From: Lachnospiraceae bacterium | GTDB lineage: Bacteria > Bacillota > Clostridia > Oscillospirales > Ruminococcaceae | Assembly: GCA_023664705.1 (NCBI GenBank) | Contig: JAMPFE010000004.1 | Span: 1-64,000 of the forward strand | Length of the DNA: 64,000 nt | Direction: 5' to 3' | In this document: one piece after another, positions 1 through 7,044 of the stretch | Layout: each line of letters opens with the position of its first letter | Numbering within the stretch: the first letter of the stretch is position 1 | Position numbers and translations under genes: made by a program | Notes under the pieces: model-generated | Seen by the model: only the letters and a program-made list of their open reading frames with translations | What the model was told of the DNA's origin: nothing | The model's database searches: none

Positions 1-6
1 AGGAAA

Positions 7-72
7 CCCGTAGGGAGAGGGGGGAACTCCGCATTTTTGTTGGATTTTGTTGTTCCCCCCTCTCCCGAAGGG
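7..72. repeat. Long hairpin at the left edge
   Basis: A perfect 15-bp inverted repeat, positions 13-27 against 52-66, has an AT-rich loop, and three more pairs (7-9 with 70-72) extend it. A second short hairpin follows at about 88-107. No open frame with a start signal crosses it. It could be a terminator for a gene outside the window or a dispersed structured repeat; the sequence does not decide. Confidence 0.6.
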
Positions 73-204
73 TGTCCTCTTGCACCGAGGTCTGCACTTC
101 GGGAAGTGCAACGTAATTCGACCAAGAAGTCAGTATATCATTCTCAAAACTGCAATTCACTGCAAACTTTTCAACCCTCGAATTAGTTAGCACTGCAAAT
201 CCCA

Positions 205-319
205 AATTTTAACATAAAATAACAGCACTTCCAAATATTTACAGTCCAAAACCGCAAAAATCTGCATTTAACTGCAAAACGGCTGCAAAAGACTGCACGC
301 AAGCTGCAAAAAACTGCAA
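205..319 (-). repeat. TGCA-rich dispersed repeat, copy 1
   Basis: The stretch consists of short blocks built on CTGCAAAA or CTGCATTT, preceded by two AT-rich blocks (CCAAATATTTACAG and a CCAAATTTTAACAT-type block). The reverse complement of the same arrangement occurs at 24477-24602, so this is a dispersed family. It is non-coding as far as can be seen. Confidence 0.6.
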
Positions 320-355
320 GAAAAGGGACAAATCCACACCGATTTGTCCCTTTTC
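320..355. terminator. Hairpin with 15-bp perfect stem
   Basis: Arms 320-334 and 341-355 are perfect reverse complements around a 6-base loop. The stem ends in an A-run and a T-run, so it could terminate transcription in either direction. It lies between the TGCA-rich repeat and the next hairpin. Confidence 0.55.
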
Positions 356-412
356 TCCGCTCCGCTCGAAAATTTCCAATTTTACAAATGCACAAAAACC
401 TTAAAATACGAG

Positions 413-446
413 AAAAAACTCCCGATGAAAAGTCGGGAGTTTTTTG
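413..446. terminator. Rho-independent terminator
   Basis: A stem of 413-425 against 433-445 has GC-rich inner pairs, flanked by six A on one side and six T on the other. It isolates the GntR/ABC operon promoter at 467 from upstream sequence. It can work in both directions. Confidence 0.75.
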
Positions 447-466
447 AGAAAATTTTCAAAAACCCC

Positions 467-496
467 TTGACAAACGCATTGCAATGCCGCTATAAT
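467..496 (+). promoter_or_regulatory. SigA-type promoter of the GntR-ABC operon
   Basis: TTGACA at 467-472 and TATAAT at 491-496 are consensus boxes with an 18-bp spacer. The spacer contains the palindrome GCATTGCAATGC (476-487), which also occurs at 6874-6885. The leader to the TTG start at 661 is about 160 bases. Confidence 0.8.
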
Positions 497-504
497 AGCA
501 GTAT

Positions 505-537
505 ACCAAATGCACTATTTAAACTAGTGTATTTGGT
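505..537. promoter_or_regulatory. Probable GntR operator palindrome
   Basis: The arms ACCAAATGCACTA (505-517) and TAGTGTATTTGGT (525-537) match at 12 of 13 positions around a 7-base centre. The site sits just downstream of the -10 box, where bound repressor would block RNA polymerase. YtrA-type GntR regulators usually repress their own ABC-transporter operon through such palindromes. That this one is bound by the product at 661 is inference. Confidence 0.6.
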
Positions 538-660
538 TCACCGCAGCCAAACCGCATCACTAAGCCACATACAAGCATTTTCACCACTCGGCTGCGGGGC
601 AGGCAGTCTCGGCGAACCCCGCCGAGACCGCTCTGCTATCGCATTTAAGGAGGCATCCAC

Positions 661-1020
661 TTGATAACAATAGACGTAACGGGCAGAACCCCCATCTACG
701 AGCAGATTTGCCGCGCCATATGCAGCGAAATCGCCCGCGGCCTGCTCAAGGAAAACGATAAGATACCGCCCTCGCGGACGCTCGCGCAGCAGCTCGGGCT
801 CAACCCGAACACGGTCACGAAGGCATATTCCATGCTCGAGCGCGACGGGATAATATACACTCTCGCGGGCAAGGGCAGCTTTATCGCGCCGCAGGACGGA
901 CGGGCGATATCCGCGCTGACGAGGGACTTCGAGGAGAGCGCCCGCGAGGCGATAAGGGCGGGCGTTCCCGCGGAGACGCTTATCGAAACGATAAATATGC
1001 TGAAAGGAGAACCGATATGA
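661..1020 (+). CDS. GntR-family regulator, YtrA subfamily
   Basis: A 119-residue transcription repressor, short for the GntR superfamily and typical of the YtrA subgroup, which has the winged helix-turn-helix and only a small helical C-terminal tail. The N-terminal half carries the family pattern (PIYEQI, then SRTLAQQLGLNPNTVTKAY and LERDGIIYTLAGKGSF). The start is a TTG preceded by TAAGGAGG at a good distance. It overlaps the ABC ATPase gene by four bases (ATGA), so the two are translationally coupled. A palindrome next to the promoter suggests autoregulation. The inducer is unknown; YtrA relatives respond to envelope stress or cell-wall antibiotics. Confidence 0.88.
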   Translation: MITIDVTGRTPIYEQICRAICSEIARGLLKENDKIPPSRTLAQQLGLNPNTVTKAYSMLERDGIIYTLAGKGSFIAPQDGRAISALTRDFEESAREAIRAGVPAETLIETINMLKGEPI

Positions 1021-1952
1021 TCGAAATAATCAACGCGAGCATGGTATTCACGAAAAAGGGCATCGGCAAGGTCGATATAAACGACGGCTTCAAGGCGCTC
1101 GACAACATTACGATAACCGTTCCCGACGGCTGTATTTACGGGTTTTTGGGCTCCAACGGCGCGGGAAAATCCACGCTGCTGCGCATGCTCTGCGGCGTTT
1201 ACAGGACCGAGCAGGGCGCCGTTAAGATAGACGGCGAGGACGTTTTCGACAACCCCGCCGCAAAGTCCAAGATATTCTTCGTCAACGACGAGACCGTGCA
1301 GTACGCGAGGTTTACGCTGGACGGGCTGGCGAAGTTCTACGCGAGCTACTACGACAGCTTTTCCTTTGAGATATACGAGCGCCTTGTAAAGCAGCTCGGG
1401 CTGCCGAGAAACAAGCGCATGAGCGACTTTTCAAAGGGAATGAAGCGGCAGGCGGTCGTTATTATCGGGCTTGCGTGCAACACGAAATACCTGCTGCTGG
1501 ACGAGGCATTCGACGGGCTCGACCCCGCGATGCGGCGCTATATCAAGCAGATAATCATCAACGAGCTTATCGACAGGCAGGCGACGATGATAGTTTCCTC
1601 GCACAACATCGTCGAGATAAACGAGCTGTGCGACCGCGCGCTGCTTATACACAAGGGGCAGATGATATTCGCGGACGAGATAGACAACATCAAAGGCGGC
1701 TTCGGCAAGATACAGCTCGCGAGGAAGAGCGGCGCGGTCTCCGAGGAGGCGCTGAAAAAAGCGGGGCTGGACGTTATGCAATACTCGGTCATGGGGTCGG
1801 TGGCGCAGGCTGTCGTGCGCGGCTCGGAGGGGGACATAACCGCGAAGATGAGCGCGTTCGGCTGCGAGATAAGCGAATTTATACCGCTTACCCTTGAGGA
1901 AATATTTATCTACGAACTGGAGGCGAGAGGATATGGCTCAGACATCAAGTAA
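1017..1952 (+). CDS. ABC transporter ATP-binding protein
   Basis: A 311-residue cytoplasmic ATPase subunit. Walker A is GSNGAGKST, the signature loop is the variant FSKGMKRQ, Walker B is YLLLDEAFDGLDP and the switch His lies in SSHNIVE. About 80 residues after the ATPase core form the accessory C-terminal domain found in exporters of the YtrB/BcrA type. It overlaps the regulator upstream by 4 bases and the permease downstream by 20 bases, so the three form one operon. The substrate cannot be told from sequence; peptide or antibiotic export, or envelope-stress response, is the usual role of this arrangement. Confidence 0.9.
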   Translation: MIEIINASMVFTKKGIGKVDINDGFKALDNITITVPDGCIYGFLGSNGAGKSTLLRMLCGVYRTEQGAVKIDGEDVFDNPAAKSKIFFVNDETVQYARFTLDGLAKFYASYYDSFSFEIYERLVKQLGLPRNKRMSDFSKGMKRQAVVIIGLACNTKYLLLDEAFDGLDPAMRRYIKQIIINELIDRQATMIVSSHNIVEINELCDRALLIHKGQMIFADEIDNIKGGFGKIQLARKSGAVSEEALKKAGLDVMQYSVMGSVAQAVVRGSEGDITAKMSAFGCEISEFIPLTLEEIFIYELEARGYGSDIK

Positions 1953-3516
1953 CTCAACATACAAAATTTCGTTCAAAAAGATAGCGCGCGCGGCGCTTGC
2001 CGAAGTGCGCGTGCACAAAAAGCTCGCGATAATAAGCTTCGTGCTGTTCGGCGTGTCTTTTCTGCTTGCCGTTTTCCACGCGGACGTTTTCCAATATTAT
2101 TACGGCGATGCGGCAGTATTTCAGCCGTCGCTGTGGGCGATAGTATTCGCGGGCGGGGGCGTTGTCGTGAGCTACTTTACGGCGCTGAACGTTTTCCGCG
2201 ATACGAACAATCAGCAGCTGTGCGACGTTTCCATGGCGCTGCCGATCAAGGCGAGCGAGCGCTTTTTATCGAAGCTGCTGTGCCTGTTTTATCTGCAAGT
2301 GGCGCCGCTTATCGTCGCGGTACTCGGAGGGAACGGCATCAAGATACTGTACGGCGTGATAAAATTCGGCAAAATGGAGCCCGAGACCGCCGAGACGCTG
2401 TTTATGTACGTGTTCGGCTTTCTGGCGGCGACGATGTTCATAATGGCCGTCGCTGTGCTTGCGGCGTGCTGCTGCGGGGCGTTTGCGGAGAGCGCGTATT
2501 TTTCGCTGATAATGATGGCGATAATAAACGCGCTGCCCGTATTCTTCATCAATCAAGTTGTATGCGGAGCGTCGGGCATAAACACCACTAACCCGTTCTC
2601 CGACTTCGTGGACCTCGGCTGGTGGGGGCTTATCTACCTGCTCGGCTATACCGACGACATCGTGCTGCACTGCGCTGTGGGGTGCGTTATCTCGCTTGTG
2701 GTTATGCTGCTTTCGGGGATAATCTACGTAAGGCGCGACGCGAAAACCGTCGGAGCGCCCGTCGCGAGCCGCGTGTTCTTCGAGATAGTGATGTTTACGG
2801 GCTGCATGACGATATTCTCGATGTCCGTTATGAACACCGCCGTGATGTGGGGCGTGCTTATCGCGGGAGTGATATACGTCATTATCAACATCATCGTGAG
2901 CCGCGCGAGGATAAGCCCGCTTTCGTTCGTGAAATGGGCGGCGAAATATATCGCGACGGCGGCGGCGTTCACCGCGCTGCTGGTCGCGACGATAAACACG
3001 GGGGGCTTCGGGCTGATAAACGCGAGACCCGACAAGGAATATCTCGACGGGGCGACGTTTGAGGTCTATGTCTGGAGCTACGGCGAGAAATTTGATCATA
3101 TCCCCGACAAATACGGCAACTACCGTTTCATTTCCGACGGTCTGACTGCCGACAGAGCCGACGAGGCGATGAGCATTATCAAGGAGCACATCGTGAAGGG
3201 CAGGGAGAAAATAAGCACCGCCGACATCATTTTCGACAACATATACGGCGAGGGGAGAGCGACCGTCCGAGTGGACGCGGAGAGCATAAACGATATAATC
3301 AAAAAGCCCTCTCCCGCGTTTTGCTTCAGGCGGTTTAACGACAACGTTTACGGGAAAATATGGAAGGTGGATTTCGGGCAATATATCACCATAACGCTCG
3401 ACGAGGCGGAGGCTATGCTGACGGAGCTTATCGAGGGCGGCTATGTACAAACCTATGTTACCGTTACGGATCACGACTATCCCGAATCGGAGCAGGGGTC
3501 TGTCGTATACTATTAA
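1933..3516 (+). CDS. ABC transporter permease
   Basis: A 527-residue membrane subunit starting at MAQTSSNST, where GAGAGGA precedes the ATG; an upstream in-frame start at 1894 lacks this. The first 370 residues hold several hydrophobic segments (for example near ISFVLFGVSFLLAVF, AIVFAGGGVVVSYF and LYVFGFLAATMFIMAV). The last 160 residues are hydrophilic and probably extracytoplasmic. It pairs with the ATPase encoded immediately upstream. It is much longer than a simple six-helix permease, and resembles the large fused-domain permeases of GntR-controlled YtrBC-like exporters. The exact family is not assigned. A terminator follows at 3521. Confidence 0.8.
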   Translation: MAQTSSNSTYKISFKKIARAALAEVRVHKKLAIISFVLFGVSFLLAVFHADVFQYYYGDAAVFQPSLWAIVFAGGGVVVSYFTALNVFRDTNNQQLCDVSMALPIKASERFLSKLLCLFYLQVAPLIVAVLGGNGIKILYGVIKFGKMEPETAETLFMYVFGFLAATMFIMAVAVLAACCCGAFAESAYFSLIMMAIINALPVFFINQVVCGASGINTTNPFSDFVDLGWWGLIYLLGYTDDIVLHCAVGCVISLVVMLLSGIIYVRRDAKTVGAPVASRVFFEIVMFTGCMTIFSMSVMNTAVMWGVLIAGVIYVIINIIVSRARISPLSFVKWAAKYIATAAAFTALLVATINTGGFGLINARPDKEYLDGATFEVYVWSYGEKFDHIPDKYGNYRFISDGLTADRADEAMSIIKEHIVKGREKISTADIIFDNIYGEGRATVRVDAESINDIIKKPSPAFCFRRFNDNVYGKIWKVDFGQYITITLDEAEAMLTELIEGGYVQTYVTVTDHDYPESEQGSVVYY

Positions 3517-3520
3517 ATAA

Positions 3521-3553
3521 GAAAAGGTGCGCTCTTCGGGGCGCACCTTTCGT
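3521..3553. terminator. Terminator after the GntR-ABC operon
   Basis: The stem AAAGGTGCGC (3523-3532) pairs with GCGCACCTTT (3541-3550) around an 8-base loop. It lies between the convergent ABC permease and M23 peptidase genes and could serve both. Confidence 0.75.
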
Positions 3554-3585
3554 TTGACAGTGTACAGTTGATAGTTGACAGTTTC
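3553..3585. repeat. GTTGACAGTGTACAG repeat, solo end
   Basis: About 32 bases are identical to the left end of the inverted-repeat element at 19211. Only one end is present here, so this is a fragment or a solo terminus of that family. Confidence 0.65.
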
Positions 3586-3594
3586 GGCACGCCT

Positions 3595-5391
3595 TTACCA
3601 TTCCGAAATTCCCGCAACGCGCGCGTGCCATGGCAGATAGTCGATGGGGTTGAGCCATGTGCCCGTTCCGTCGCCGCCTATGCGCACCTCGAAGTGCAGG
3701 TGGTTGCCGTAGGCTCTGCCCGTCATGCCGACCTCGCCTATGCGGTCGCCCGCCGTGACGCGCTGCCCCGGGTAGGCGTAAACGTAGCTCATATGGTAGT
3801 AATTCGTCGACAGACCGCCGTCGTCGTGGCGTATCGTGACGTAATTTCCGCGCCCGCCGTTATAGCCGTTGTCGAATACCGCCGAAACGACGACGCCGTT
3901 CGCCGCGGCGTATATCGGCGTGCCGTAGGAGGCTAGGATGTCTATGCCCTTGTGACCGCCGTAATCCGCATAGCCGCCGTGACCGTAGACCATTTCCTCG
4001 ATAAGACCGCCGTCGTAGCCGCCCACGGGCCATAAAAGCTTGCCGTATTCAATGGTCTGCCCGGGAGCCGCGTCCGCGGGGCGGGGCTTGGTGCCGATAG
4101 CGATGACCTCCGTTACGGGCTGTTCCACCGTGGTGCGCAAAAGCACCTGTCGGCTTATCTCGTTGCCGTTGATATACGAGACGTTGGCAACGACGAAGCG
4201 CACGCCGTCCTCGCCGAGCGTGACCACGCGCTTATTGTCCGCATAGAGATACGGTTCCTCGGTATACTCCGTGGAATAGGGTATCGGCTCGTTGTAGCGC
4301 TCCTCGCGCGTTATGATTATCGTGAGATACGGCACGTCGGTGGTCGTCTGTATCAGGTCGCCCGTGTGGAGCACCGTGTCCTCGTTGAAGTCGGGATTGA
4401 GCCGCGCAAGCTCCTCGTAGGTCATATCGAGCTTGGAGCAAACAAGGCTCGGCGAGTCGCCGTCCTCTACCGTGTAGTACGAGGCGACCTCGCGCTTTGA
4501 CGTGAGCTGGCGGATTATCTCGTCCTCGGTGACGAAGCTGTCGACAAGGTAAAGCCCGTATGTATAGGTTATGTCGCGGTCGAACTCGACGCGCTCCTTT
4601 TCCTCGCCCGTGCGGTAGGCGTCGAGCAGGGCGTTGAGCGCCGCGTCGACCCTTTCGTGCTCGGTGAGCGTTCCGTAATACGCCTCTCCGACGTACAAGC
4701 CGTAGCCGTGGGCGATGTCCGCGTCGAGCATCTCAAGCAGCTTGTCCGTGAGCTGATATGTATTCAGCGTGGAGCCCGTTCCTATAAGGTCTACCTCGTA
4801 AGCGGGCTCGAACGTGATTATTTCCGTGCTGCTGCCCGTGTAGTTGATACGCTTCTGCACCATTTTCTCGGCGTCGGTGAAAATCGTCTCGTTGGAAATA
4901 TATCCCAGAAAATCGCCGTTTACCGTGAGCTTCAGCGCGTAGTTCTGATTGTTTGCGTATGTAACGATATTGAACAGGAACACGCAGGAGCATATCGGCA
5001 GCGCCCAGTTCACGAGGGTGACTATCCAGCCGCGCTTTCCGAAAACGACCCTCCACGACACCTTTAACCACGCTATCGCCGCGCCGAACGCGCCATTTTC
5101 GCTGCGTGCCTTGGATATTTCCGCGCCGCCCATTTTCATTGCCTTGGCGTAGCGTATAAACGGCAGGGTGAAAAAATCTCTTATCCTGCGCAAAGTTCTC
5201 TTAAGAGGGACTTTTATCCTGTCGTACACGCGCAGAATCGCCGCGATGAGCGTGAGAATGCCGTGCCAGATGAGTATCAGAATAGAGAGGAACGCCTGAA
5301 AAAACAGCTCGCCCATGGACGCTATCACGGTGTAGGGCGTTTTTTTCGCGGCGGGGCGCTCCGTCCGCCGCTTATTATCCGTAAAAGTCAT
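3595..5391 (-). CDS. LysM-G5-M23 peptidoglycan peptidase, membrane-anchored
   Basis: A 598-residue predicted cell-wall endopeptidase. A basic cytoplasmic N-terminus is followed by hydrophobic segments near residues 28-54 and 122-145. A long extracellular part then holds a LysM-like module (about 305-350, YYTVEDGDSPSLVC), a G5 domain (about 355-435) and a C-terminal M23 domain (about 465-590). The zinc ligands are visible: H480 and D484 in HKGID, and the HLH pair at 564-566. The family cleaves peptide cross-bridges in peptidoglycan, often in sporulation or cell separation. The start has GAGGAG upstream. Its promoter resembles that of the Spo0A-like gene. Sporulation involvement is inference. 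Confidence 0.88.
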   Translation of the reverse strand: MTFTDNKRRTERPAAKKTPYTVIASMGELFFQAFLSILILIWHGILTLIAAILRVYDRIKVPLKRTLRRIRDFFTLPFIRYAKAMKMGGAEISKARSENGAFGAAIAWLKVSWRVVFGKRGWIVTLVNWALPICSCVFLFNIVTYANNQNYALKLTVNGDFLGYISNETIFTDAEKMVQKRINYTGSSTEIITFEPAYEVDLIGTGSTLNTYQLTDKLLEMLDADIAHGYGLYVGEAYYGTLTEHERVDAALNALLDAYRTGEEKERVEFDRDITYTYGLYLVDSFVTEDEIIRQLTSKREVASYYTVEDGDSPSLVCSKLDMTYEELARLNPDFNEDTVLHTGDLIQTTTDVPYLTIIITREERYNEPIPYSTEYTEEPYLYADNKRVVTLGEDGVRFVVANVSYINGNEISRQVLLRTTVEQPVTEVIAIGTKPRPADAAPGQTIEYGKLLWPVGGYDGGLIEEMVYGHGGYADYGGHKGIDILASYGTPIYAAANGVVVSAVFDNGYNGGRGNYVTIRHDDGGLSTNYYHMSYVYAYPGQRVTAGDRIGEVGMTGRAYGNHLHFEVRIGGDGTGTWLNPIDYLPWHARVAGISEW

Positions 5392-5424
5392 AAAAACTCC
5401 TCAATTACAAATCGCTTCTGTTTT

Positions 5425-5453
5425 ATTTTATCATATTTTCGGAATTTTTGCAA
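5425..5453 (-). promoter_or_regulatory. Promoter of the M23 peptidase gene
   Basis: On the minus strand TTGCAA (5453-5448) and TAAAAT (5430-5425) are separated by 17 bases. The whole 29-base unit matches the promoter of the Spo0A-like gene (15380-15352) at about 25 positions. Confidence 0.55.
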
Positions 5454-5489
5454 CACCTTTCGCGAATTTTCGGCAAAATGCCCTGTTTT

Positions 5490-6185
5490 TTACTCCGAAA
5501 GCACGTAATCTACGGGATTTTCGATAGAATTTATGGAATTCATTTCCAGTACTTGGTAAGTCAAATCTATTTCGAGGACCGTCTCCGTTTCATCCGTTAT
5601 CGCGCCCTTTTCGGTAAATTCCGTGATATAGCCGTCGGAATTTACGCGGTAGACGCAGGTGAGCGAGGAGAACGCCGAGACCCCGTCGAGCGTTCCCGCC
5701 GCGTTTTTGTTGAGCTTTTCGGCGTCGTAGACGTAGGTTATCAGCCTGTCGCCGCCGTCCTCGGAGGTCTCGGCGGAGCTTACGGACGTGCCGTCTAGGA
5801 AAAAGAGCCCGCCGCGCGCGTAGGGATAGCGGTACTTGCGGTTGTAGATATTGTAAATGTACTCCTCGTTTTTGGGAGTTATCGCCGTCCAGCCGCCGTC
5901 GCCGTCCGTTCTGTAAAAAAACTGCATTCCGTCGCTGTAAGCGCGGTCGCCGTTTTCAAAGCTCTCGTAGCTGAATATCATCTCGTCTTTCTTATTTATA
6001 TAGAAGCGGAAATCCATAAGCTCCTCTCCGCTTTTGTTGTCGAGCATGACTACCCGCGCGGAATCCAGCTTTTCGTAAAGCTCCTTCGCCTTTTTTACCG
6101 TGCCGTACTCCTCGGGGAGGGGCGTGCAGCCCGCAAGCATAAGCGCGAGCATTATCGGAAAAATGACCCGTAAAAACTTCTTCAT
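5490..6185 (-). CDS. Putative lipoprotein, function unknown
   Basis: A 231-residue secreted protein. The chosen start, MKKFLRVIF, gives a short signal peptide ending in the lipobox LMLAGC, so the mature protein should be a lipid-anchored surface protein. The remainder is soluble, beta-rich and acidic, with segments such as LDSARVVMLDNKSGEELMDF that resemble small LolA/outer-layer carrier-like folds, but no family can be assigned with confidence. It stands between HPr and the M23 peptidase on the same strand. The ribosome site is weak, and an earlier in-frame start at 6233 would spoil the signal peptide. Confidence 0.75.
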   Translation of the reverse strand: MKKFLRVIFPIMLALMLAGCTPLPEEYGTVKKAKELYEKLDSARVVMLDNKSGEELMDFRFYINKKDEMIFSYESFENGDRAYSDGMQFFYRTDGDGGWTAITPKNEEYIYNIYNRKYRYPYARGGLFFLDGTSVSSAETSEDGGDRLITYVYDAEKLNKNAAGTLDGVSAFSSLTCVYRVNSDGYITEFTEKGAITDETETVLEIDLTYQVLEMNSINSIENPVDYVLSE

Positions 6186-6254
6186 CTTCTGTTCACCATA
6201 AAATAAAGGGGCAGAACGTAAATTCCGCCCCAAATGCTTTTGCTTCAGCCCGAA

Positions 6255-6518
6255 TTACTCGGCAAATTCGCTCTCAACGAGCTTTACAAGTCCGTCTACG
6301 GCAAGCTGCTCGTCGGAGCCGTCGGCGATTATGCGGATCTGTGCGCCGCCTACGATACCGAGCGAGAGGATACCCAACAGGGACTTGGCGTTTACTCTGC
6401 GCTCTTCCTTTTCAACCCAGATGGACGACTTGTACTCGTTTGCCTTCTGGATGAAGAATGTAGCGGGTCTTGCGTGTAAACCTACCTGGTTTTTCACTTC
6501 AATGTCTTTCATGCACAT
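6255..6518 (-). CDS. ptsH: HPr phosphocarrier protein
   Basis: An 87-residue phosphocarrier of the sugar phosphotransferase system. The active-site His lies in GLHARPA, and the regulatory Ser region KSLLGILSLG matches the HPr-kinase site of Firmicutes, so this is HPr rather than the His-less Crh. Enzyme I is not adjacent. GGAGG at 6532-6528 favours the ATG at 6518 over a second ATG six bases later. Transcription probably starts at a promoter near 6690-6718, giving a leader of about 165 bases. With Ser46 present it could act as CcpA co-repressor, consistent with cre-like sites elsewhere in the window. Confidence 0.93.
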   Translation of the reverse strand: MCMKDIEVKNQVGLHARPATFFIQKANEYKSSIWVEKEERRVNAKSLLGILSLGIVGGAQIRIIADGSDEQLAVDGLVKLVESEFAE

Positions 6519-6689
6519 AAATAACAACCTCCATTACAATTGTGTTTAGTCAGCGAGCAACCTTTCTTCGGCGGGTCTGCCGCCTTTAAGTTCTCTTTCT
6601 GTGTGCCTTTGCGTCAAGAGAATAAAGCCGCCCGAAGTATCCGCCGTTTCTTTATCTATATGATCGGCGCTTCCTTTTCTCTTAACTCT

Positions 6690-6718
6690 AGTATATCCAA
6701 ATATTTTCATCTCGTCAA
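6690..6718 (-). promoter_or_regulatory. Promoter of ptsH
   Basis: Minus-strand TTGACG (6718-6713) and TATACT (6695-6690) have a 17-bp spacer. The leader to the start at 6518 is about 165 bases and includes a small GGCGG/CCGCC hairpin at 6569-6583. Confidence 0.65.
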
Positions 6719-6860
6719 CCGTCTTTTCAAAATTTTATCATTTCAAATTGAATTTTCTGTTTTTTGACGTATATTTCACGAATGAGAACGTCAATACTTG
6801 TTTATCTTGCACAAAAAGTTTTCAACAATCTAATCAACATAAACATCGGTTTTCAACAAT

Positions 6861-6964
6861 AGTGCACAAAACCGCATTGCAATGCGAAAAAGCAATTTCC
6901 TATAATTCCCAGTAATGCGCTATGTTTACATGTTAATTCTCAACAAAAAACGGTTTTGTGCACT
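6861..6964. repeat. 14-bp inverted repeat in gene-free region
   Basis: AGTGCACAAAACCG (6861-6874) and CGGTTTTGTGCACT (6951-6964) are perfect reverse complements 76 bases apart. The interior is AT-rich and contains the palindrome GCATTGCAATGC. The surrounding stretch 6720-6960 also repeats TTTTCAACAAT. No gene is visible between 6720 and 7044. Confidence 0.5.
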
Positions 6965-6965
6965 A

Positions 6966-7003
6966 AAATCTCCGCCCGAAGTGTTGAAAATTCGGGCGGA
7001 GAG
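6966..7003 (-). terminator. Terminator of the VWA lipoprotein gene
   Basis: A stem of 6970-6980 against 6991-7001 (CTCCGCCCGAA and its complement) is followed on the minus strand by ATTTTAG. It lies 44 bases beyond the stop of the gene at 7045. Confidence 0.65.
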
Positions 7004-7044
7004 GATATGAAAATCAAAGGCTGCCGTGAAAATGACTAAAGGGC

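Noticed and set aside
344..664. A 106-codon open frame before the GntR gene
   Set aside because: It runs through two hairpins, the promoter boxes and the operator palindrome, and has no ribosome site.
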